Below, one piece after another: positions 25,025-32,963 of a DNA stretch of 38,132 bases (position 1 is its first letter; every line of letters starts with the position of its first letter). The notes beneath the pieces were generated by a model. It was not told the DNA's origin. It made no database searches and was given only the letters and a program-made list of their open reading frames with translations. Made by a program: the position numbers and the translations under genes. This DNA comes from Herbinix sp. GTDB lineage: Bacteria; Bacillota; Clostridia; Lachnospirales; Lachnospiraceae. The DNA lies in assembly GCA_029239235.1 (NCBI GenBank), contig JAQZBD010000007.1:1-38132 (forward strand). The letters are read 5' to 3'.

Positions 25025-26323
25025 ATGAATATAATTGTGGCTTTATTGATACTGGGTGTGATTGTCCTTATTCACGAACTAGGACATTTTTTACTTGCGA
25101 AGGCGAATGGTGTAACGGTAACAGAATTTTCTATTGGAATGGGGCCAAGACTGGCAAGTATTGAACGGAAAGGAACCAGATATTCGTTGAAGTTACTTCC
25201 GATTGGCGGTTCCTGTATGATGCTCGGAGAAGATGAGTCAATTGATGATGCTGGAGCATTTAATAAAAAAGGTGTATGGGCTAGATTTGCTGTCATTTTT
25301 GCCGGAGCATTTTTTAACTTTATCTTAGCCTATGTTCTTTCCCTTATTTTTGTTGGAAACGTTGGTATTGATAGACCTATTGTAACCGGGACAGTGGTTA
25401 ACAGTGCAGCAGAAGGTGTATTGCAGGAGGGTGACGAGATCACAGCAATCAATGGATCACCAATCCACTTCTCGCGGGAAATTAATTATTATTTATACTT
25501 TAATCCGTTATCCGAAAAGCCTATTGAGGTTACTTATATCCGGGATGGAGCTAAGAAGACATCATCAGTCACACCAAAATGGACAGAATCCTACATGCTG
25601 GGCTGTTCTTATGCAAGATCAGCTACGGCGGCAAAAATGGAATCCATAACAGAAGGCTATCCTCTTGCAGAAGCAGGATTACAAGTGGATGATGTTATTG
25701 TTAATATTAACGGAACAGACATTGCTTCAGGAGAAGCCTTTGCAGCGTACATTGATGCAAATCCTTTAACTGAGGAAAAAATAACGATTTCCTATGTGCG
25801 TGATGGTGATACTGCAAATCCGATCACTGTCATGGTATCTCCCAAACTTGTTGCCAGCAATTATAGCGTTGGAATGAAATACAATCCCTCCTTTGAGAAG
25901 GCCTCTGCATTAGATGTAATAGAGTATAGCTTTTATGAAGTTAAGCTTAATATAGTCAATACCTTGAAGAGTGTGCTGTATCTCATTTCCGGAAAAGCTC
26001 ATCTTAATGAAATTGCAGGTCCTGTCGGTATTGTAAATTATGTGGATGATATTGTATCGGAGACAAAGGATTATGGTATTGGTATTACAGTGCTTTCTCT
26101 GATTGAATTCAGTATTATGATTAGTGCGAACCTTGGTGTGATGAACCTATTACCGTTCCCTGCTCTTGATGGAGGCAGATTGGTATTCATCTTGATTGAA
26201 GCAATCTTCCGTAAGCCGGTTCCTAAGGAGAAGGAAGCTATGGTGCACATGATTGGTATGGCACTTCTTATGGCATTGATGGTATTTGTGCTATTTAATG
26301 ATATTCGGAATATCTTTGGGTAG
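25025..26323 (+). CDS. rseP: RIP metalloprotease RseP (site-2 protease family)
   Basis: This membrane-embedded zinc protease cuts transmembrane segments of anti-sigma factors and signal-peptide remnants (RasP in Bacillus). It has 432 residues. The active site HELGH (H17, E18, H21) is in the first membrane helix. The second motif NLLPFPALDGGR (from N374, with D382 as the third metal ligand) lies near the C-terminus. Two PDZ-like segments can be read between them: GTVVNSAAEGVLQEGDEITA and SITEGYPLAEAGLQVDDVIV. Bacillus RasP is usually described with one PDZ domain, so two is a point to check. Two-PDZ forms occur elsewhere in the family. Confidence 0.95.
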   Translation: MNIIVALLILGVIVLIHELGHFLLAKANGVTVTEFSIGMGPRLASIERKGTRYSLKLLPIGGSCMMLGEDESIDDAGAFNKKGVWARFAVIFAGAFFNFILAYVLSLIFVGNVGIDRPIVTGTVVNSAAEGVLQEGDEITAINGSPIHFSREINYYLYFNPLSEKPIEVTYIRDGAKKTSSVTPKWTESYMLGCSYARSATAAKMESITEGYPLAEAGLQVDDVIVNINGTDIASGEAFAAYIDANPLTEEKITISYVRDGDTANPITVMVSPKLVASNYSVGMKYNPSFEKASALDVIEYSFYEVKLNIVNTLKSVLYLISGKAHLNEIAGPVGIVNYVDDIVSETKDYGIGITVLSLIEFSIMISANLGVMNLLPFPALDGGRLVFILIEAIFRKPVPKEKEAMVHMIGMALLMALMVFVLFNDIRNIFG

Positions 26324-26349
26324 AGTAATTGAGGCTGGGTGACAAGGGT

Positions 26350-26420
26350 GGTGACAAGGGGACGGGGTTATTGTCACCGAATGACAAAAGGAGTGACAAT
26401 AACCCCGTCCCCTTGTCACC
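26350..26420. repeat. REP-like palindrome, long type, copy 2
   Basis: Perfect 28-bp arms (26350-26377 and 26393-26420) share the core of the element after cdsA, with a different 15-base loop. Partial extra copies of the tip flank it (GGTGACAAGGGT just before, CTGTCCCC just after). It lies between rseP and ispG. Confidence 0.9.
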
Positions 26421-26458
26421 TGTCCCCTGATAGTTAGTGTACGAAAGGATGTGATTTC

Positions 26459-27514
26459 ATGTTTCGTGAGAATACAAAGGTGATTCAGATTGGTGATAGG
26501 GTGATTGGTGGTGGCAATCCGGTTCTAATTCAGTCTATGACTAATACAAGGACAGAAGATGTGAAGGGGACTATTGAGCAGATCCATCGATTAACCAATG
26601 CCGGTTGTGAGATTGTACGGTGTACAGTTCCCAGCCAGGAGGCAGCAGTTGCTATGGCTGAGATTAAGAAGAATATAAGCATTCCTTTGGTGGCAGATAT
26701 CCATTTTGATTATCGACTTGCAATTGCAGCTATGGAACATGGTGCGGATAAGATTCGAATTAATCCGGGTAATATCGGTAATGATGAAAAGTTAAGAGCA
26801 GTGGTTTCGGTTGCAAAGGAACGTAGTATTCCTATACGTGTGGGTGTTAACAGTGGTTCCTTGGAAAAGGATATAATTGCGAAATACGGAAGAGTTACAG
26901 CAGAAGGCTTAGTGGAAAGTGCGCTGGAAAAGGTGAAGCGGATTGAGGATATGGATTATGATCAGATGGTTATTAGTATTAAATCCTCTGATGTTATGAT
27001 GTGTATCAAAGCACATGAGCTGATTGCTTCAAAGACCAATTATCCTTTACATGTGGGAATTACGGAAGCGGGAACCGTAAATGCCGGAAATATTAAGTCT
27101 GCTTTAGGTCTGGGAGTCATCCTGTATCAGGGAATTGGTGATACCATCCGAGTTTCCCTAACAGGAGATCCTGTGGAAGAAATCCGTTCTGCTAAGATTA
27201 TTTTAAAGACCCTTGGCCTTCGCACGGGCGGTGTTGAGGTTGTATCCTGTCCAACCTGTGGCAGAACACAAATCGATTTAATCAAGCTTGCTACAGATGT
27301 AGAAGACATGGTTTCTGATCTGGATATCGATATCAAGGTGGCAGTTATGGGATGTGCGGTGAATGGCCCCGGAGAAGCTAGAGAAGCGGATATTGGAATT
27401 GCCGGAGGAAGAGGTGAAGGACTCCTGATTAAAAAAGGCGAAATCATCCGAAAGGTTCCAGAAGATCAATTATTGGAAGTATTAAGAGAAGAACTTTTAA
27501 ATTGGAAATTTTAA
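26459..27514 (+). CDS. ispG: 4-hydroxy-3-methylbut-2-enyl diphosphate synthase (IspG/GcpE)
   Basis: This [4Fe-4S] enzyme of the MEP pathway converts the cyclic diphosphate MEcPP to HMBPP. It has 351 residues. The N-terminal TIM barrel includes VADIHFDYRLAIAA and DKIRINPGNIG. Cluster ligands are C264 and C267 (SCPTCGRTQ), C299 (MGCAVNGPGE) and E306. Its place between rseP and polC links it to dxr two genes upstream; no other MEP-pathway gene is in view. AAGGATG precedes the ATG. Confidence 0.97.
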   Translation: MFRENTKVIQIGDRVIGGGNPVLIQSMTNTRTEDVKGTIEQIHRLTNAGCEIVRCTVPSQEAAVAMAEIKKNISIPLVADIHFDYRLAIAAMEHGADKIRINPGNIGNDEKLRAVVSVAKERSIPIRVGVNSGSLEKDIIAKYGRVTAEGLVESALEKVKRIEDMDYDQMVISIKSSDVMMCIKAHELIASKTNYPLHVGITEAGTVNAGNIKSALGLGVILYQGIGDTIRVSLTGDPVEEIRSAKIILKTLGLRTGGVEVVSCPTCGRTQIDLIKLATDVEDMVSDLDIDIKVAVMGCAVNGPGEAREADIGIAGGRGEGLLIKKGEIIRKVPEDQLLEVLREELLNWKF

Positions 27515-27526
27515 TTTAAGTTCATA

Positions 27527-27557
27527 GTGACAAGGGACGTGACACGTCCCTTGTCAC
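27527..27557. repeat. REP-like palindrome, short type, intact copy
   Basis: GTGACAAGGGACGTG (27527-27541) and CACGTCCCTTGTCAC (27543-27557) form a perfect 15-bp inverted repeat with one central A. It starts 12 bases after the ispG stop and shares the GTGACAAGGG tip with the long elements. Confidence 0.88.
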
Positions 27558-27590
27558 GAGTGGAGCAGCCCTTCGAAAGGAGCATGGGTT

Positions 27591-30500
27591 ATGTTATTTT
27601 TTGATACCTTTGATCAATTAACCACAGATCAGGAATTACAAAGCCTTTATGGTGAAGTAGATGTTTTAAAGGTGGTGGCATCAAGGCAGAATAATAATCT
27701 ATATATCTGTATTCGCAGCACCAGACTGATCAGTAGGATACAAATAAGAAAGATGGAAGAACTGCTGAATCGGCAGCTCTTTTTACATACAGGTAAGAAA
27801 GCTATTTTAAAGCCGCAGTTTGAATTGTCGGCTCAATATAATTTGGTTAATCTATTCCCGATCTATCGTGACAGCATCTTAGAAGAATTGAAAGAGGAAA
27901 GTGTTGTTACTCATCATATCTTCCAAGAGGCAGAGGTACTGGTTGAAGAGACGACGATAAAAGTCCGCGTAACAGATAGCTGTGTTGCAAAAGAAAAAAT
28001 GTCTAAGCTTAAGGATTATCTGGAAACCATGTTCCAGGAGCGCTTTGATTACACGGTTAGAGTTTCCTTGGACTATATTGAACCAATTGATAATACAGAA
28101 GATCATGAGCTGGAATATCGTAAGCAGATGCTTAAAATGTCTGCAAAGGAAGCAGAAGAGGAAGGCTATGTTGTTCCTTCAACTGAGGGGCAAGATAGCG
28201 GAGTCGCCTTGAGTGCTTCCGCTGGTTCAAGTGCGTCTTCATCAGATATTATTAATATGAATCAAATGGCAGACAAAGCTGCGACTATGAAGGCAAGTAA
28301 TACCTCAGCAACACAGGCAAATGTCGGGTCTACAGGAGTAGAAAACGCCTCGGTGGCAAAGTCATCAGTGACAACATCACCGACGACAATTTCGTCAGCA
28401 CCAGCATCCTCGGCACCAAAATCACCTGTAGGAAAGGCAGACAATGGTTCAAAGTCTGAGTTTCCGGCAAAAGCCGGGGGCAAAAGTGCATACGACAAGG
28501 CAAGGTCAAGCTACCGAAAGCTTCCTCCTGATCCTTCCATCGTGTATGGTCGAAATTTTGACGGAAGTTCCATGCCGGTATGCGATATCATCGGAGAAAT
28601 CGGAGAGGTGGTAATCCGAGGTAAGTTGATTAAACCGGAATCCAGGACAATTGGTAATGATAAAAGTATTATTACGTTTATCATCACAGATTTTACCGAT
28701 TCCATTAAGGTGAAGCTATATGCTAAAACAATTGAAGTGGACGAGATTAATTCAGTGTTGAAGCCGGGCGGGTTCTACATGCTCAAGGGTATTGCTCAGA
28801 TGGATACCTATGAGAGGGATATTACCATAGGATCGGTTGTCGGAATTAAGACAATCAGTGATTTTACTCAGGCTAGAAGTGATAATGCCCAGGTGAAGCG
28901 TGTTGAGCTTCATGCCCATACGATGATGAGTGATATGGATTCCGTGGTGGATGTGAAGGCTTTAATAAAGCGTGCTTTCAAATGGGGGCATTCCGCAGTT
29001 GCCATCACCGACCACGGAGTGGTACAGTCCTTCCCGGAAGCAAATCATACCTTAAATCCAAAAGATTATAAAGATGAAGCTGAACAGAAAAGAGCAAAGG
29101 AATTTAAAATCATTTATGGAATGGAAGCCTATTTGGTGGATGATATCAAGGAAGTGGTAACGAATCCGAAAGAGCAGAGTTTGGACGATCCCTTTGTGGT
29201 ATTTGATATCGAGACCACCGGCTTTAGCCAGAATAAGGATAGAATCATAGAAATTGGTGCTGTTAAGGTCATAAATGGGGAAATTGCTGATAAATATAGT
29301 ACATTTATTAACCCGGAGGTTCCGATTCCCTATGAAATTGAGCAATTGACTCATATCAATGATGACATGGTTATTGGTGCGCCTAAGATAGAAGAGGTTT
29401 TACCTCAGTTTCTCGCATTTTGTGAGGGCTGTAGTCTGGTGGCACATAATGCCTCCTTTGACGTTGGTTTTATACAGAAGAATGCGCAGCGCCAGGGAAT
29501 CCAAATTGATTTTACGGTGATAGATACCGTTGGACTGGCTAGAATTCTTCTTCCGGATTTAAACCGCTATAAGCTTAATACGGTAGCTAAGGCACTGAAT
29601 GTATCGCTTGAGAATCATCATAGGGCGGTGGATGATGCTGGGGCAACCTCGGAAATATTTATAAAAATGTGTGTTATGTTAAAAGAGCGGGAGATTACGA
29701 AGGTTAATGAAATTGATAGGCTTGGAAAGTTATCCAAAGAGGCAATCCGTAAGCTGCCGGCGTATCATGCTATTTTATTGGCCAGTAATGATGTAGGCCG
29801 TGTTAATCTTTATAAGATGGTATCTCTATCTCATATTGAGTATTTTAACAAGCGTCCTAAGATACCAAAGAGCTTATTGATGGAATGCAGAGAGGGAATC
29901 ATACTGGGATCAGCTTGTGAAGCAGGGGAGATATTTCAGGCAATCATGGGCAACAAATCCCAGGAACAGATCGCAAGGCTGGTGAATTTCTACGATTATC
30001 TGGAGATTCAGCCCCTAAGTAATAATGAGTTCATGATTCGCAGTGAGAAGGAAAAGGACATCAATACCCGTGAAGACCTGATGGAATTAAATCGAAGGGT
30101 GGTTGCACTCGGCGAGGAGTATAATAAGCCGGTAGTGGCAACCTGTGACGTGCATTTCTTAGATCCGGATGATGAGATTTACAGACGAATTATCTTAGCA
30201 GGAAAGGGATTTAAGGATGCAGATGATCAAGCAGCACTGTACTTTCGTACAACGGAGGAGATGCTGGAGGAATTCTCATATTTGGGAAGAGCGAAGGCGG
30301 AGGAGGTTGTAATTACAAATCCCAATCTGATTTCCAGCAGGATAGAGAAGATATCGCCGGTACGACCGGATAAATGCCCACCTGTGCTGCCCAATTCCGA
30401 AGAAAATCTGCGAACGATTTGCTATGATAAGGCACATTCCATGTATGGTGAAAAGTTGCCTGAGCAGGTGGAAGCACGATTGGAGCATGAATTAAAATCC

Positions 30501-32273
30501 ATTATTAACAATGGCTTTGCGGTTATGTATATCATTGCCCAGAAGCTAGTGTGGAAGTCCAATGAGGATGGATACCTGGTTGGTTCCCGTGGTTCCGTTG
30601 GTTCCTCCTTCGTAGCTACAATGGCCGGTATAACAGAAGTAAATCCTTTGGCGCCGCACTATTACTGCGCACATTGCCATTATTCAGACTTTACTTCAGA
30701 GGAAGTTAAAAAGTACGGCGGCAGCTCCGGGTGTGATATGCCTGATCGTATATGTCCGGAGTGCGGGCAGCCTTTAATGAAGGATGGTCATGATATTCCA
30801 TTTGAAACCTTCCTCGGGTTCTATGGAGATAAGGAGCCGGATATCGATCTTAATTTCTCCGGCGAGTATCAAAGTAAAGCCCATGAATATACCGAGGTTC
30901 TATTCGGAAAAGGGCATACCTTCCGTGCAGGAACCATTGGTACCTTGGCTGATAAAACAGCCTTTGGTTATGTGAAAAATTATTACGAAGAACGTGGAGT
31001 ACATAAGCGAAATGTAGAAATAGACCGTATTGTTGGTGGCTTGGTCGGCGTCCGCAGAACTACCGGACAGCATCCGGGTGGAATTGTAGTTATGCCCCAC
31101 GGCGAGAATATCTATTCCTTCACTCCCGTTCAGCGTCCGGCTAACGATATGACCACGAGCACAATTACAACGCATTTTGATTACCATTCCATAGATCATA
31201 ATCTACTCAAGCTTGATATCCTGGGGCACGACGATCCAACGATGATTCGTAAATTGGAGGACATTACAGGAATTGATGCAAAGCTGATTAGCCTGGATGA
31301 ACAGAAGGTCTTAACTTTATTCCGAGATACCAGTGCTCTGGGTGTGACACCGAAGGATCTGGACGGCTGTGAGTTGGGATGTCTTGGTATTCCCGAATTT
31401 GGTACTGATTTTGTTATGCAGATGGTTAAGGATACAAAGCCAAAATCCTTTTCTGATCTGGTTCGTATCTCCGGACTATCCCATGGTACTGACGTATGGT
31501 TAAATAATGCTCAGACATTGATTCAAAATGGCAAGTGTACTCTGACCACTGCAATCTGTACCCGTGATGATATTATGACGTATTTAATTGCAACAGGTGT
31601 GGAACCGGGGCAGTCCTTTAAGATCATGGAAAGTGTTCGTAAGGGAAAAGGTTTGACCTCTGATATGGAAGCTGCGATGACAGCGGCAGGGGTACCGGAT
31701 TGGTATATCTGGTCTTGCAAGCAGATTAAATACATGTTCCCGAAGGCTCATGCGGCGGCCTATGTCATGATGGCCTTTCGTATTGCATATTTTAAGGTAT
31801 ATTATCCACTGGCTTATTATACGGCATACTTCTCTATTCGTGCTTCAGCCTTTAACTACGAGCTCATGTGCCTGGGAAGAGAAAAGCTGGAGATGCACAT
31901 AGCGGATTATAAGCGCAGAAGTAATATATTGACCAAAAAGGAGCAGGATACCTTTAAGGATATGCGAATTGTACAGGAGATGTATGCTCGTGGCTTCACA
32001 TTTCTGCCTATTGATATCTACAAGGCTCAGGCGCATGATTTTCAGATTATTGACGGGAAATTAATGCCGTCCTTAAGTACGATTGATGGCTTGGGAGATA
32101 AAGCGGCTGATGCAGTAGTAGAGGCAGCGAAGCAGGGTGTGTTCTTGTCCAGAGATGATTTTAAGGTTCGTTGTAAGGTCAGCTCAACGGTAGTTGATAA
32201 TATGGCTAAGATGGGGATGTTTGGTGATTTACCTGCTTCGAACCAGATGTCGTTGATGGATTTTTTGGGTTGA
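27591..32273 (+). CDS. polC: DNA polymerase III alpha subunit, Gram-positive PolC type
   Basis: This is the main replicative polymerase with built-in proofreading. It has 1560 residues, longer than Bacillus PolC (about 1440). Order: N-terminal domain (1-200); a low-complexity Ser/Ala/Thr/Lys linker (about 203-305); OB fold (about 325-430); PHP domain with H441 and H443 (ELHAHTMMSD); inserted DnaQ-type 3'-5' exonuclease with D539 and E541 (FDIETTG); polymerase core; zinc-binding CAHC (C1026, C1029) and later CPECG; and catalytic D1084 and D1086 (EPDIDLNF). The extra length is mostly the linker. AAAGGAG precedes the ATG. It ends the housekeeping run. Confidence 0.97.
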   Translation: MLFFDTFDQLTTDQELQSLYGEVDVLKVVASRQNNNLYICIRSTRLISRIQIRKMEELLNRQLFLHTGKKAILKPQFELSAQYNLVNLFPIYRDSILEELKEESVVTHHIFQEAEVLVEETTIKVRVTDSCVAKEKMSKLKDYLETMFQERFDYTVRVSLDYIEPIDNTEDHELEYRKQMLKMSAKEAEEEGYVVPSTEGQDSGVALSASAGSSASSSDIINMNQMADKAATMKASNTSATQANVGSTGVENASVAKSSVTTSPTTISSAPASSAPKSPVGKADNGSKSEFPAKAGGKSAYDKARSSYRKLPPDPSIVYGRNFDGSSMPVCDIIGEIGEVVIRGKLIKPESRTIGNDKSIITFIITDFTDSIKVKLYAKTIEVDEINSVLKPGGFYMLKGIAQMDTYERDITIGSVVGIKTISDFTQARSDNAQVKRVELHAHTMMSDMDSVVDVKALIKRAFKWGHSAVAITDHGVVQSFPEANHTLNPKDYKDEAEQKRAKEFKIIYGMEAYLVDDIKEVVTNPKEQSLDDPFVVFDIETTGFSQNKDRIIEIGAVKVINGEIADKYSTFINPEVPIPYEIEQLTHINDDMVIGAPKIEEVLPQFLAFCEGCSLVAHNASFDVGFIQKNAQRQGIQIDFTVIDTVGLARILLPDLNRYKLNTVAKALNVSLENHHRAVDDAGATSEIFIKMCVMLKEREITKVNEIDRLGKLSKEAIRKLPAYHAILLASNDVGRVNLYKMVSLSHIEYFNKRPKIPKSLLMECREGIILGSACEAGEIFQAIMGNKSQEQIARLVNFYDYLEIQPLSNNEFMIRSEKEKDINTREDLMELNRRVVALGEEYNKPVVATCDVHFLDPDDEIYRRIILAGKGFKDADDQAALYFRTTEEMLEEFSYLGRAKAEEVVITNPNLISSRIEKISPVRPDKCPPVLPNSEENLRTICYDKAHSMYGEKLPEQVEARLEHELKSIINNGFAVMYIIAQKLVWKSNEDGYLVGSRGSVGSSFVATMAGITEVNPLAPHYYCAHCHYSDFTSEEVKKYGGSSGCDMPDRICPECGQPLMKDGHDIPFETFLGFYGDKEPDIDLNFSGEYQSKAHEYTEVLFGKGHTFRAGTIGTLADKTAFGYVKNYYEERGVHKRNVEIDRIVGGLVGVRRTTGQHPGGIVVMPHGENIYSFTPVQRPANDMTTSTITTHFDYHSIDHNLLKLDILGHDDPTMIRKLEDITGIDAKLISLDEQKVLTLFRDTSALGVTPKDLDGCELGCLGIPEFGTDFVMQMVKDTKPKSFSDLVRISGLSHGTDVWLNNAQTLIQNGKCTLTTAICTRDDIMTYLIATGVEPGQSFKIMESVRKGKGLTSDMEAAMTAAGVPDWYIWSCKQIKYMFPKAHAAAYVMMAFRIAYFKVYYPLAYYTAYFSIRASAFNYELMCLGREKLEMHIADYKRRSNILTKKEQDTFKDMRIVQEMYARGFTFLPIDIYKAQAHDFQIIDGKLMPSLSTIDGLGDKAADAVVEAAKQGVFLSRDDFKVRCKVSSTVVDNMAKMGMFGDLPASNQMSLMDFLG

Positions 32274-32294
32274 GAAGCTGGGTGGAAGTTTAAG

Positions 32295-32465
32295 TTGATC
32301 ATTATTCAAAATATCAATATTCGACATAGGTTTGTTTATCAAGCGTATGAAGAAAAGATGATGGATGATAGTGGAGATGTTGAATTTGATGGTAGTGTTA
32401 AGATTTTAAGTATATGGTCACATTATGATAGAGTAAGAGTGTACATAATATATTTATATTGTTAA
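32295..32465 (+). CDS. Doubtful 56-residue open frame after polC
   Basis: Product not recognised. It is a TTG-started frame 22 bases after polC, with only GGTGG as a possible ribosome site. The translation begins MIIIQNINIRHRFVYQAY and includes ILSIWSHYDRVRVYIIYLYC. It could be a small protein, the remnant of a longer gene, or chance. The stop codon lies inside the stem of the hairpin at 32463-32518. Confidence 0.2.
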   Translation: MIIIQNINIRHRFVYQAYEEKMMDDSGDVEFDGSVKILSIWSHYDRVRVYIIYLYC

Positions 32466-32518
32466 GCCGCTTTCGTACTGTATAGGTGATAGGAGCTGTG
32501 CGGTATTTAAGCGGCTTA
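32463..32518 (+). terminator. Long-loop hairpin after polC
   Basis: TAAGCCGCTT and AAGCGGCTTA form a perfect 10-bp stem; inside it CGTAC (32474-32478) can pair with GTGCG using one wobble. No T-run follows. It may protect or end the polC transcript. The rest of the gap to the tRNA promoter (32519-32741) is AT-rich and holds nothing I can name. Confidence 0.45.
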
Positions 32519-32741
32519 TGTATTTGTTCTGGTAATAATAATGAAGTAAATCCTCGAACCTAAGAATTCATCACTAATTCTATTGCATCAATCGAAAGTA
32601 TGTCTAAATATTACCTGCGCTGTATGGACATTCCTATATTTTAACATTCATGTCAGTAAATGGAAAAACCTATTTGAAATTTCTAAAATGTGTAAATAAA
32701 TAAAACAATTTAAAAAATACGAAAAAAATATAAAAAAACAC

Positions 32742-32770
32742 TTGATTTTTGTTTTCGGATGGTGTAATAT
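32742..32770 (+). promoter_or_regulatory. Predicted promoter of tRNA-Glu
   Basis: TTGATT (32742-32747) and TAATAT (32765-32770) are separated by 17 bases, ending 16 bases before the tRNA. The preceding A-rich tract could act as an UP-like element. Confidence 0.8.
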
Positions 32771-32786
32771 AGATATTGTTCTTGAT

Positions 32787-32858
32787 GGCTCGTTGGTCAA
32801 GGGGTCAAGACGCCGCCCTCTCACGGCGGAAACACGGGTTCGATTCCCGTACGAGCTG
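32787..32858 (+). tRNA. tRNA-Glu (CTC)
   Basis: A full cloverleaf can be folded. The acceptor GGCTCGT pairs with ACGAGCT, with G1 opposite U72. The D arm has GTC/GAC. The anticodon stem CCGCC/GGCGG closes the 7-base loop CTCTCAC, giving anticodon CTC (32820-32822), reading GAG. The T arm is ACGGG/CCCGT with TTCGATT, and G is at position 73. CCA is not encoded. Confidence 0.95.
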
Positions 32859-32872
32859 CTAATAAAATAATA

Positions 32873-32915
32873 GAAAAAAACATCTTCAATTTAATGCTTG
32901 AAGGTGTTTTTTTTT
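32873..32915. terminator. Intrinsic terminator after tRNA-Glu
   Basis: ACATCTTCAA pairs with TTGAAGGTGT (one wobble) around TTTAATGC, extended by an A-run on the left and a run of eight or more T on the right. It can serve the tRNA and, in reverse, the convergent propeller gene. Confidence 0.92.
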
Positions 32916-32963
32916 GTACCGAATCAGCACAAACTAGAATCTAAGATTAACTGTTATAATGTG

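Noticed and set aside
23716-27557. Terminal inverted repeats of one insertion sequence spanning dxr to ispG
   Set aside because: Each element is a complete palindrome on its own, and the DNA between them encodes essential enzymes, not a transposase.
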